This document shows, piece after piece, positions 41,621-49,503 of a stretch of 64,000 nucleotides of DNA; within the stretch, counting starts at the first letter, position 1, and every line of letters begins with the position of its first letter. Made by a program: the position numbers and the translations under genes. The notes beneath the pieces were generated by a model, which ran no database searches, was not told the origin of the DNA, and was given only the letters and a program-made list of their open reading frames with translations. Origin of the DNA: JBBRRP01 sp038251425 (lineage in GTDB: Bacteria > Myxococcota_A > Polyangia > Polyangiales > Polyangiaceae). Location of the stretch: positions 4,784-68,783 of the forward strand of contig JBBSBI010000009.1 in NCBI GenBank assembly GCA_038251425.1, read 5' to 3'.

Positions 41621-43458
41621 TTTCCGCCCGCACACATGTTCCTCTTTCCACTGCATAGTTTCATGCAGCCGCCGCAATTGTTCGGGTCGCGTTTCACGTC
41701 CACGCAAGCCCCGCCGCACGCTGAAAGACCTGCATCGCACGCCACACCACACTGGCTCTCGGTACAGGTGGCTCTGCCGCCTGTCACGGTCGAGCAGATC
41801 GTTCCGCACTGCCCGCAGTTCGCGATGTCGCTCTTTGCGTCAACGCACTTCAGCCCGCAACGCAGCAAGCCGGCGGCACACACGAACGAACAGCTTCCGC
41901 CATTGCAGCTGGGTGATGCATTGGTAGGCGCTGTACAAACCTTTCCGCACGCGCCGCAGTTCGAGGTATCCGTTGAGAGCTCTACGCACGAGCCGCTGCA
42001 AGCCGTTTTCGCGCCGCATTCCGTGGCGCACTTCCCCGATTGGCACACTTGATCGAGGGCGCAGACTCTCGTGCAAGCGCCGCAATGGTCCCCGTCCGAA
42101 CCAAGGTCGACGCATTGGCCATTGCATGCCGTAAAACCGGCATTGCACATGAGCCCACAAGCACCGGACTTACAAAGCGGAGTGCCGTTAGCCGCTGGTG
42201 CACAGACCTTGGCGCACGCCCCACAGTTCTGCGTATCGATATCCAAGCGAACGCAAGCCCCGTTGCACCACGCATAGCCAACATCGCACGCAATTTTGCA
42301 GACAGCGCCCTCACAGATGGCCGCGCCATGAGTCGCTCCGGCACACATCTTTCCGCATATTCCACAGTTGGCAGGATCGCTCGCGGTGTTCAGGCAAGAA
42401 CCGCCACAGTTCTGTTGGGAGCCTGGACACGTCAGGTTACAGGTTCCCAGGCTACAGACTTCCCCGGGACCACACACATGGCCACAGGCACCACAGTTCG
42501 AGGGATCGTTCGCGGTTTTGGTGCAAACTCCGTCGCACTCAGCGTAACCCGGATCGCAGACGATCGCGCATGCTCCCTGCTCACACTTGGCCTGGCCTTG
42601 TGCTGGTAAATTGCAGGCGTTCCCGCACATCCCACAACTGGTCATGTTGGTGTTCAGATCCACGCACGCGTCTCCACACCTGGTCAGCCCCTCGCTGCAC
42701 TTGAAGTCGCACTTGGAGGCGACGCAGACGGGGGTGGCTGACGTTGGAGCTGGGCAACGCATCCCGCAGGTGCTGCAGTTTTCCTCATTCGACGTAACAT
42801 CCACGCACGCACCGGAGCAGGCCGAAAGTCCTGGGCCACAGGTGGCTGCACAGACACCGTTTGAACACACTTCGCCGGTGCCACACTTCGTGTCACAGCT
42901 GCCGCAGTGACCCGGATCGCTGGTTATATCAGTGCAGTCTGCCCCACACTGTTGCGAGGGCGCCCGGCAGAGCGTTTGGCATTTGCCATCGACGCAAGTC
43001 GCGCTGCCACCCACTGGTTCCGGACACGAGACGCCGCACCCGCCGCAATTTTGCGGATCGGTGCTGAACTCCACGCAGCGATTTCCACAAGGTGAAGACG
43101 GTGCATGGCAGGCAAAGTTGCAGTCGTTGTCGAGACAGATAGCGGCTCCGTTTGCAGGAGCGCCGCAGACAGCGCCGCAGCCACCGCAACTCCGTGGGTC
43201 GGTGGAGAGACGAACGCAATTGCTGCCACAAAGGGTCATCCCCTCCGAGCACGTGATAGGCGGTACCAGCGATACTCCACCCCCGAGAGCACCGACGTGC
43301 ACACACAGGTTAGCCATGGTGTCGCAGGTGTAGCCGTTAGCGCAACGCCCGGTGGCGTCGCACGGCTTGCCCTCTAGGCTGGTCGATATCCCAGCATCGC
43401 AGGCGTAAAATAGACAAAAAGAGAGCAGTGCCAACAGCCTCGAAACACGCGCGCTCAC
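41611..43458 (-). CDS. Secreted protein of twelve tandem Cys-rich repeats
   Basis: About 615 aa from GTG 43458, whose GTGA overlaps the upstream stop; AAGGG lies 9 bases before it. A hydrophobic export signal (VSRLLALLSFCLFYACDAG) leads to a short EGF-like segment and then twelve units of about 43 residues with eight cysteines each. The unit pattern is C-x5-7-C-x3-C-V-x-L-x2-D-x2-N-C-G-x-C-G-x3-C, as in DPQNCGGCGVSC and DTSNCGACGKVC. The pattern resembles Stig1-like repeats used by myxobacterial surface proteins. Around 100 cysteines imply extensive disulfides, so the protein is probably a rigid extracellular rod. It may be a structural or adhesive element. Confidence 0.8.
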   Translation of the reverse strand: MSARVSRLLALLSFCLFYACDAGISTSLEGKPCDATGRCANGYTCDTMANLCVHVGALGGGVSLVPPITCSEGMTLCGSNCVRLSTDPRSCGGCGAVCGAPANGAAICLDNDCNFACHAPSSPCGNRCVEFSTDPQNCGGCGVSCPEPVGGSATCVDGKCQTLCRAPSQQCGADCTDITSDPGHCGSCDTKCGTGEVCSNGVCAATCGPGLSACSGACVDVTSNEENCSTCGMRCPAPTSATPVCVASKCDFKCSEGLTRCGDACVDLNTNMTSCGMCGNACNLPAQGQAKCEQGACAIVCDPGYAECDGVCTKTANDPSNCGACGHVCGPGEVCSLGTCNLTCPGSQQNCGGSCLNTASDPANCGICGKMCAGATHGAAICEGAVCKIACDVGYAWCNGACVRLDIDTQNCGACAKVCAPAANGTPLCKSGACGLMCNAGFTACNGQCVDLGSDGDHCGACTRVCALDQVCQSGKCATECGAKTACSGSCVELSTDTSNCGACGKVCTAPTNASPSCNGGSCSFVCAAGLLRCGLKCVDAKSDIANCGQCGTICSTVTGGRATCTESQCGVACDAGLSACGGACVDVKRDPNNCGGCMKLCSGKRNMCAGGKCS

Positions 43459-44459
43459 TGGAAGGTACCCTTGGCAACGAGCTCGCAACCCCGACCATCA
43501 CAGCCAAGCCCAATTTGCGAGCCGCTCGTCGGCTTGCCGTTGAATATAAAGAGCATGCCGCCCGTGAGCACGAGCCCGCCCCCAACGCCCGCCAGAACGC
43601 GCGCAGTAGTTTTTAGTGCTTGCATGTTCTCGATACGCCTTTCTAACTCCAATTGGGACTGCGCCTGTTCCGCCTGAGACTCTTCGGAGCGTCGGGCCAA
43701 CTCAAAACCGAGAGCCGTGGCCAAGCTGGCTGCACCCGTTCCCGTTACCACCCAAGGTGCGACTCCAAGGGGGCGGCCGCGATCAATCCGCTGATCACCG
43801 ACTCGTACGGGTTCCGACTGAGCTTCCTTGACCCTAACCGCGTCAGGGCGGGCCGGATCCATGCGAAGAACCACGTCCGTCGGCTCACTTTCCGGGAGAA
43901 TAACATTAGCTTCGCGATCAGCGTAGCCAGCCAGCTGAAGCAAAAGATGATGCTGGCCGGGACTGAACTCATCGGTAAACGGTGTGACCCCTACGTTTCG
44001 TTCATCAAGTATCACGGTTGCTCCAGCAGGCGTTGAAAACACGCTGAGTTGTTGCACCCCGCTGGCCGCAAGGCTCGCCGCGATCGCCGCTATTCTTCTG
44101 CGTACTTCGGAGGCGTTTTTAACTTTGGGATTGCGCCGCAGGTAATCACGATACCAACGAAGTGAGGAACGTTCGTCTCGTTCTTGTTCGTAGGCAAGGG
44201 CGATATTAAACGAGAGCGCCGCGCTTGGAGCCAACCTGTCTGCTTCGAGAAATAACCGAACCGCGTCCGGAAATCGTTTTCCGCGATAGGCTTCGGTGCC
44301 CAATTGGTATTTCTCCTTGGCCAAGTCACGGCGCGACTCTGCGACGGCTTCAGCACTTGGGGCGTCTGCAAGCGCTGTTGAAAACCAAGTGCAAGCCGAC
44401 AGCACGCATGCTGCCGTCGCAAATAGGGTAACGCCACTCTTTCGCCAAGGTATCCACAT
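43455..44459 (-). CDS. TPR and PEGA domain membrane protein
   Basis: 334 aa. N-terminal export signal SGVTLFATAACVLSACTWFS (possible lipobox LSAC), then a TPR region with YQLGTEAYRGKRFPDAVRLF and LSFNIALAYEQERDERSSLR (about residues 50-115), a PEGA domain QQLSVFSTPAGATVILDERN to DREANVILPE (about 138-200), and two membrane segments (WVVTGTGAASLATALGFEL and VLAGVGGGLVLTGGMLFIF) flanking a coiled coil. This TPR-PEGA layout is commonly encoded beside Ser/Thr kinases in myxobacteria. The gene starts 7 bases after the kinase stop, and its own stop overlaps the Cys-rich gene. Confidence 0.85.
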   Translation of the reverse strand: MWIPWRKSGVTLFATAACVLSACTWFSTALADAPSAEAVAESRRDLAKEKYQLGTEAYRGKRFPDAVRLFLEADRLAPSAALSFNIALAYEQERDERSSLRWYRDYLRRNPKVKNASEVRRRIAAIAASLAASGVQQLSVFSTPAGATVILDERNVGVTPFTDEFSPGQHHLLLQLAGYADREANVILPESEPTDVVLRMDPARPDAVRVKEAQSEPVRVGDQRIDRGRPLGVAPWVVTGTGAASLATALGFELARRSEESQAEQAQSQLELERRIENMQALKTTARVLAGVGGGLVLTGGMLFIFNGKPTSGSQIGLGCDGRGCELVAKGTFQ

Positions 44460-44466
44460 CGGGTCC

Positions 44467-45963
44467 TCAATACGGCTGGATCAAATCACGCGAGGAGTCA
44501 GAAAGCGCGTCCGCGTTGGGAACCGAAGGCAGAATCGGCAGTGTTTTTAGCGCTATTGACGGGCGGCTGGCTTTGGCTCGCGGCGTACTCGGCACCAATA
44601 CCGCTTCAGGCTCCGTCCGTAGAATCTCGGTCGGCCCGACAACTTCCACAATTGCTGAAACTGGTGACGGCAAAGGAGCCTCAGGTAACCGACGCATCGG
44701 GAAGCCTGCTGCCCGCATAGCAAGGTCCATGGCTTGCGCTGGCGGAGCAAAGGAGATGCTCACAGAATCCCAGATTGCGAGGCCAGCTAGGATCGGCAAA
44801 AGAGCCACCAATGCCCATGCCCGCCGTCCACGCGTCTGAATCTTTAGCTCAGGTGAGCTGCCGGGGATCGACAAAAGCTTGGTCGATGCACGCACCGCCG
44901 TTTCCGATGCAGGCGTCGCGCTTGCCTCTGGATTCAACCTGCCAAAAGAAACCCGTGGGAAAGGTGTCGACTCCTGCGTCCGGCCATTCCACTTCGATTC
45001 TAAAGATCCCCCGCACGAATCTTCCAATACACCACGAGCTAGGAGCCAGCGCGCGAGCTTGGCCCCGAGGTCGCGCATCGACTCTGGCCGTAGCTCTTTG
45101 TCCTTGAGCAGTCCGGAACGAATGATGTTGGCCAACCCCTCGTCGACGTTTGCAGCCGTGGGAAACGGAGCTGGATCACCTTCCACAATGGCACGCAATA
45201 ACGCGTGGTTGTTGGCGGCTTTGAACGGAACTGAACCCGTGATGAGCTCATAGAGCACCACCGAAAATGACCAAATGTCAGAGCGATGGTCCACATCTTC
45301 ACTGCCATAGGCTTGCTCGGGGGACATGTAATCGGGGCTCCCAATCAGTGTCCCGCTTTGGGTGAGGTTTCTCGCCGCGCTAGGATCTGCGCTCAGCTTG
45401 GCGATGCCGAAGTCTAAGAGTTTTGGCTGAGTGCCCTCGCCAGTCCGAGAAATGAAAACATTGTCCGGCTTCAAATCGCGATGAACTATGCCCTTCTTGT
45501 GGGCGAGAGCCAGCGCTTCGGCGATCGGCAACATGACTTGAACAGCCTCGACACACGATAATCGTCCCCGCGTCAGCACCTGCCCAAGGCCTTCACCCGT
45601 CAAAAGCTCCATCACGATAAAGGGCTCGCCGTGCTCTGTTTCGCCAATATCGAACACTCGAACAATGGCTGGGTGCTGTAGTTGCGCCACTGCGCGCGCC
45701 TCAATTTTCAAGCGCTGAACGAGCTCCTCACACGTTGGTCCTCCTCGTAGGAGCTTGATGGCCACCCGCGATTCCAATTGGAGGTTAAGTGCGCTCCACA
45801 CGGCGCCCATACCTCCCTCGCCAACCAGCGATTCAAGCTGGTACTTGCCGAGGATAATGGAACCCTTCGTAACCGCATGAGAATTGCGCTCCGAAGAGAG
45901 CGGTGCTGCAAAGGAAGTTGGCATATCGGGAAAGGAAGCCAAGGTTAGTGCTGGGGCGCCCAT
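44467..45963 (-). CDS. Membrane-anchored Hanks-type Ser/Thr protein kinase
   Basis: 498 aa from ATG 45963 (AAGGA is 7 bases before it). The kinase domain (about 30-300) has the Gly-rich loop VGEGGMGAVWSA, VAIKLLRG, catalytic HRDLKPDNV, magnesium-binding DFGIAKL and GSPDYMSPEQA, so it should be active. A proline/serine-rich linker follows, then one membrane helix RRAWALVALLPILAGLAIWD near residue 395 and a 90-residue periplasmic tail. It heads an operon with the TPR-PEGA, Cys-rich and C39-like genes and probably regulates that surface system. An alternative in-frame start is ATG 45924. Confidence 0.93.
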   Translation of the reverse strand: MGAPALTLASFPDMPTSFAAPLSSERNSHAVTKGSIILGKYQLESLVGEGGMGAVWSALNLQLESRVAIKLLRGGPTCEELVQRLKIEARAVAQLQHPAIVRVFDIGETEHGEPFIVMELLTGEGLGQVLTRGRLSCVEAVQVMLPIAEALALAHKKGIVHRDLKPDNVFISRTGEGTQPKLLDFGIAKLSADPSAARNLTQSGTLIGSPDYMSPEQAYGSEDVDHRSDIWSFSVVLYELITGSVPFKAANNHALLRAIVEGDPAPFPTAANVDEGLANIIRSGLLKDKELRPESMRDLGAKLARWLLARGVLEDSCGGSLESKWNGRTQESTPFPRVSFGRLNPEASATPASETAVRASTKLLSIPGSSPELKIQTRGRRAWALVALLPILAGLAIWDSVSISFAPPAQAMDLAMRAAGFPMRRLPEAPLPSPVSAIVEVVGPTEILRTEPEAVLVPSTPRAKASRPSIALKTLPILPSVPNADALSDSSRDLIQPY

Positions 45964-45976
45964 AACAGGGTCCTTG

Positions 45977-45992
45977 AGCAACTTCCACGCCA
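45977..45992 (-). promoter_or_regulatory. Sigma-54 type promoter of the kinase operon
   Basis: Minus-strand TGGCGTGGAAGTTGCT matches the consensus with GG-N10-GC. ATG 45963 lies 15 bases after the -12 C. The 18-bp palindrome at 46171-46188 is about 180 bases upstream, a usual distance for an enhancer site. Confidence 0.55.
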
Positions 45993-46170
45993 CTGCCTAT
46001 TTCTCGGGAAATCCCGGCACTTGTTAGCTGTTCCGGCCTGGTTCAGTCGCGCTGCTGCCTCAAGTGTGGCGAAACGCCTCGGCCCCGCGCGAGTGGTTCC
46101 CGAGTTGCCCGAAGAGGGCATGAAGGCTCCCAAGCTTCTCAGAGAGCGTCGTCTCAAGTCGAACACAAGG

Positions 46171-46188
46171 TAGTAAGCATGCTTACTA
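46171..46188. promoter_or_regulatory. Perfect 18-bp palindrome, copy 2
   Basis: TAGTAAGCATGCTTACTA, identical to the copy at 37285-37302. It lies in the 282-base gap between the response-regulator gene and the kinase gene, upstream of the kinase promoter, which suits a dimeric activator or repressor site. Confidence 0.7.
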
Positions 46189-46274
46189 TCTTCCCAGGAA
46201 CGAAAAGGGCCGCTACAGAGCGCTCCACCTCGTGGGTTGCATAGTACCGACGGGTGGCGCGGGATGTCAGCGCC

Positions 46275-46745
46275 TTAGAACCGAGCGCGCTCGGAGACCT
46301 TCATGGCGCGATCGAGCGCTCCGCCTAGTTGTTTGGCAGTAGCAGGTTTTTGCAGGATCTCACTGAGCTTAGACCGAACGGCAGGCGTGAGCGTCTCGAC
46401 CTTCCCGCTGTGAACCACGCACACAAGATCGGGATCGACTGCGAGGGCGGCTATCACCAGCTCTTCTCCGTTCATCTCCGGCATTTCGAGATCCGTCAGC
46501 AAGACGCTGAAATCCTCGTTGCGAATTCGAGTGAGCGCGACCTTAGGGCTCAGCGTCGCGGCGACGATCCACTCGGGTCTATTCATCTCAACCACGCGTT
46601 TTAAGGCGCGGAGTACCAGCGGAGTGTCGTCCACAATTAAGATACGGGGCGACGCCGACGGGAGTCGAGTGCGGTGCTCGCCACTGCCCCTGAGGGGGCG
46701 GGAGTCGTCCGGAGGAGTGAGGCACACGGGCCACAGCTGAGCCAT
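46275..46745 (-). CDS. Single-domain response regulator
   Basis: 156 aa from ATG 46745. After about 30 poorly ordered residues comes a full receiver domain: SPRILIVDDTPLVLRALKRV with the acidic pair, LTDLEMPEMNGEEL with the phospho-acceptor aspartate, VVHSGKVETL and ILQKPATAKQ with the conserved lysine. There is no output domain, so it should act by protein contact or phosphorelay, possibly with the hybrid kinases in the window. An upstream ATG at 46790 is in frame, but the sigma-54 type element at 46759-46774 would then lie inside the gene. Confidence 0.88.
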   Translation of the reverse strand: MAQLWPVCLTPPDDSRPLRGSGEHRTRLPSASPRILIVDDTPLVLRALKRVVEMNRPEWIVAATLSPKVALTRIRNEDFSVLLTDLEMPEMNGEELVIAALAVDPDLVCVVHSGKVETLTPAVRSKLSEILQKPATAKQLGGALDRAMKVSERARF

Positions 46746-46758
46746 TCGGTGCTCTGTA

Positions 46759-46774
46759 GGCAAGTTGCTTGCCA
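46759..46774 (-). promoter_or_regulatory. Sigma-54 type promoter of the response regulator
   Basis: Minus-strand TGGCAAGCAACTTGCC has TGGC and TTGC cores with GG-N10-GC. ATG 46745 is 15 bases after the -12 C. Confidence 0.45.
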
Positions 46775-46790
46775 ACAAGAAAAGGCCCAT

Positions 46791-47098
46791 CAGCGATTCT
46801 TGTTAATTTTCGATCCTGAGCAATAACGAGTAGTTGCCCAGCTAGCGCCAAGCACCGCGTTGGGGAGAAGTGCCCCGAGTGTGGCAAACCTTCCCGGAAT
46901 TGCTAACAGGTTACCGGCCCGTTGTGGAGAAAGAGACAGCTATATTCTGAGGAGAACCTGCAGCTCTAGCGGCGTAGGGACACGTAGCGAACCGGCTGCA
47001 AGCGGGGCGTTCTTGCTCCCGTGTTCTCACGTTGAGGTCTCAAATGTCGGCTTTTCGCGGGCAAACGCCCTGGCCTGTTTGGTGCAGAGTTGTGGGTC
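46791..47098. other. Intergenic region before the ice-binding gene
   Basis: Divergent region of about 300 bases between the response regulator and the ice-binding lipoprotein. It holds a weak -24/-12 candidate for the plus strand, TGGCCTGTTTGGTGCA at 47071-47086, with the -12 C 14 bases before ATG 47099. A diverged copy of a TCCCGG-TTGCTAAC-CCGGCC stretch near 46890 resembles one near 46010. No gene is visible. Confidence 0.4.
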
Positions 47099-47953
47099 AT
47101 GACGACCCATCGGCAGCTTCTGCTTTCTCTCGTGCCGCTCACCTCAGCGCTTCTCATGGGGTGCGGCGTTAACGATTCATCCGTCCTTTCGGGGAACGGA
47201 GGAGATACATCGAGCGAAATGGGCGAAACGCGAAGCTCCGGCGGCACACGAAGCTCCGTGGACGGTCAGGTTGCAGCAGGGCACGGGCCGTACTTGGGAC
47301 CCAGCGTTGGACGGACTCAGACGTTTGCCGTGCTCTCTCTTCGCTCTATCACCGCGGTCAATATTGCCCGGGTCTGCGGTGGGCTTGGTGTAAGCGCTAG
47401 GGCGGTGTCCACGATAACCGGTTTTAATGCACCCGCTTACAGCAAGTACGGAATCGATTCGCTCCCACCGAACGATCAACGCGCGATTTTGGCCCAGCAA
47501 GATGTCACTGCGCTCGTCGACAACATCGATCCGCGCGCCTGCGATGCTGATTACACAGATGTGGCCGGCGGGCTAACAGGTGATATTACACTTCATCCAG
47601 GCGTCACCTGCATGAATAGTTTCAGCGCCGACGTCCTTCTCAACGGACACGTCTACCTCGACGCCGGTGGCGATCCCAATGCCTTCTTCATCATCCGAGG
47701 CAATCGAACGCTGAGGGTCGCGGACGGGGCCCAAGTGGTGCTGATGAATGGTGCCCAAGCCTGCGGTGTATTCTGGCGCATCAACCAACAGGTCACCATT
47801 GGTAAGGCCGTGAAGTTCTATGGAACTGTCATTTCTGGCACAGCCATCACCATGAACACCGGTTCGACACTGACGGGTCGTGCGCTTGCCCAAACTGAAG
47901 GGGTGCAACTCGACGGCAACACCATTGAAATCCCGACCGTGGGTTGCCAATAA
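47099..47953 (+). CDS. Ice-binding-like lipoprotein (DUF3494)
   Basis: 284 aa. Lipoprotein signal QLLLSLVPLTSALLMGCGVN with lipobox LMGC, a Ser/Gly/Thr-rich linker, then a DUF3494 domain (about 70-284): FAVLSLRSITAVNIARVCGG, the capping-helix region, DVAGGLTGDITLHPGVTCMN, LDAGGDPNAFFIIRGNRTLR, VVLMNGAQACGVFWRINQQV, FYGTVISGTAITMNTGSTLT and GRALAQTEGVQLDGNTIEIP. These form the beta-solenoid of ice-binding proteins such as those of sea-ice microbes and snow moulds. Some DUF3494 proteins act as adhesins rather than ice binders, so ice activity is not proven. The lipid anchor would hold it on the envelope. Confidence 0.88.
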   Translation: MTTHRQLLLSLVPLTSALLMGCGVNDSSVLSGNGGDTSSEMGETRSSGGTRSSVDGQVAAGHGPYLGPSVGRTQTFAVLSLRSITAVNIARVCGGLGVSARAVSTITGFNAPAYSKYGIDSLPPNDQRAILAQQDVTALVDNIDPRACDADYTDVAGGLTGDITLHPGVTCMNSFSADVLLNGHVYLDAGGDPNAFFIIRGNRTLRVADGAQVVLMNGAQACGVFWRINQQVTIGKAVKFYGTVISGTAITMNTGSTLTGRALAQTEGVQLDGNTIEIPTVGCQ

Positions 47954-48041
47954 ACCTGTGATCGCCCAAATGATGAAGATGGTGAAGCTGAATGTTGGTT
48001 TCGAGGGTGAGCCAGCCCTGCGACCAAACGCTGTCTAAGTT

Positions 48042-49499
48042 CTATTTCGCAAAGTTCCTGTTCGCGGTGCGACTCGTATGCTTGAAGACATTGTGCAGAA
48101 CGCTGCGTGCCGCCCAGTAGCCGCACATACCGTGCACGCCACCGCCGGGCGGGGTCGATGAAGAGCAAAGAAATACATTTGAAAGCGCGGTCCGATAGGG
48201 ATCCAATTGAGCGGTGGGTCGAAAGAACAGTTGTCCCAGGTTGGCAAGGCCACCGTTGATATCGCCGCCGACATAGTTGGCGTTGTAGCGTTCCATATCC
48301 ATGGAATTTCGCTGACAACGCGCTAAAATGATGTCTCTGAAGCCTGGCGCGGCCCGTTCGATTTCGCTTTCGATCGCGTCGGACATATCGACGGTGTCGT
48401 TGTGCGGAACATGGCAATAAGCCCAAGCCGTATGGTAGCCAGCCGGGGCGCGACTTGAATCGAACAGACTTGGCTGAACGAACAGGACAAATGGACGTTC
48501 AGGGCGACTCCCGGAATTGGCTGCCGCTGCCGCTTCCGCCATTCTTTCGAGGGGTCCGCCAATATGCACGGTGGCTGCCCGAGCGCATGCGGGATTTCGC
48601 CACGGAACGGGTGCGCGAAGGGCCCAATCCAGCTTGAACACCCCCGGACCGTATCTAAAGCGAGAAAGCTTAGCCGCGTATCGCGCGGGCAAGTGGTTGC
48701 CGAGGATGCGCAGGAGCTGCTTAGGAGTGACGTCAAACACGTAGGCGCGAGCTTCCGGTAGATCCTTTCGACTTCTGACCTCGCGATCGACTTGAAGCTC
48801 TCCCCCCGCTGCTTTTAGGCAGCTCACGAGCGCTTCGCAAATGGCGTGTGAGCCGCCGCGAGCGAGGGGCCAACCTACTGCGTGCCCAGCGATCGCCAGC
48901 ACCAAACTAAACGAAGCTGTGGCCGCGGCATCCAAAGGAAGCATCGCGTGCGCTGCCATCCCAGCGAGCAGTGCGCTCGTTCGCGGATCACGAAAGCGCT
49001 GGGCTAGGCCCGTCATCGAGCGCAGAGCCGTCCAGCCGAAGCGAGCAAAAAGCCATGGGTTTGACGGGAAGTTGAGCGGACCGAGGATATCACGGGCCAA
49101 GCTCGAAAAGTCGTCCGAAAACGGTCGCATGAGCTGCTCGTACGCTTCCGCGTCGACGCCGAGCTGTGCAGAAGTCGCCTCCAACGAGCGTTCCAAGGTA
49201 ACGACGGTTGCGTCGTCGAAGACGTGCGCGAGAGGCGCGGGAGATTCGATCCATCCTAGGCCGTAGCGATCCAGTTCGAGCTCCCGGAACGCGGGGGACG
49301 CGACTGCCAGCGGATGTACCGTTGAGCACACGTCGTGAAGGAAACCTGGCAGCGTTAGTGCTTGTGAGCGCGTTCCACCGCCTGGGTGCGAATGCGCCTC
49401 CAAGACGAGCGTCCTCAAGCCCGCCCGAGCCAAGAAACAGCCGGCGGCAAGTCCATTCGGCCCTGAGCCGACAATCACGACGTCGTGGCGCTGCGGCAT
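48042..49499 (-). CDS. FAD-dependent phytoene-desaturase-like oxidoreductase
   Basis: 485 aa. The N-terminal dinucleotide fold is plain: VVIVGSGPNGLAAGCFLARA followed by LVLEAHSHPGGGTRS. The C-terminal GGG(V)HGMCGYWAA and SSSTPPGGGVHGM segment is typical of the CrtI/RetSat/PYROXD2-like group, and GHAVGWPLARGGSHAICEAL is the substrate-domain motif. Members desaturate or isomerise lipids such as carotenoids, or act as uncharacterised oxidases; the substrate cannot be told here. It begins 4 bases after the SDR gene stop, so the two form an operon. No carotenoid genes are nearby. Confidence 0.85.
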   Translation of the reverse strand: MPQRHDVVIVGSGPNGLAAGCFLARAGLRTLVLEAHSHPGGGTRSQALTLPGFLHDVCSTVHPLAVASPAFRELELDRYGLGWIESPAPLAHVFDDATVVTLERSLEATSAQLGVDAEAYEQLMRPFSDDFSSLARDILGPLNFPSNPWLFARFGWTALRSMTGLAQRFRDPRTSALLAGMAAHAMLPLDAAATASFSLVLAIAGHAVGWPLARGGSHAICEALVSCLKAAGGELQVDREVRSRKDLPEARAYVFDVTPKQLLRILGNHLPARYAAKLSRFRYGPGVFKLDWALRAPVPWRNPACARAATVHIGGPLERMAEAAAAANSGSRPERPFVLFVQPSLFDSSRAPAGYHTAWAYCHVPHNDTVDMSDAIESEIERAAPGFRDIILARCQRNSMDMERYNANYVGGDINGGLANLGQLFFRPTAQLDPYRTALSNVFLCSSSTPPGGGVHGMCGYWAARSVLHNVFKHTSRTANRNFAK

Positions 49500-49503
49500 G
49501 GGT

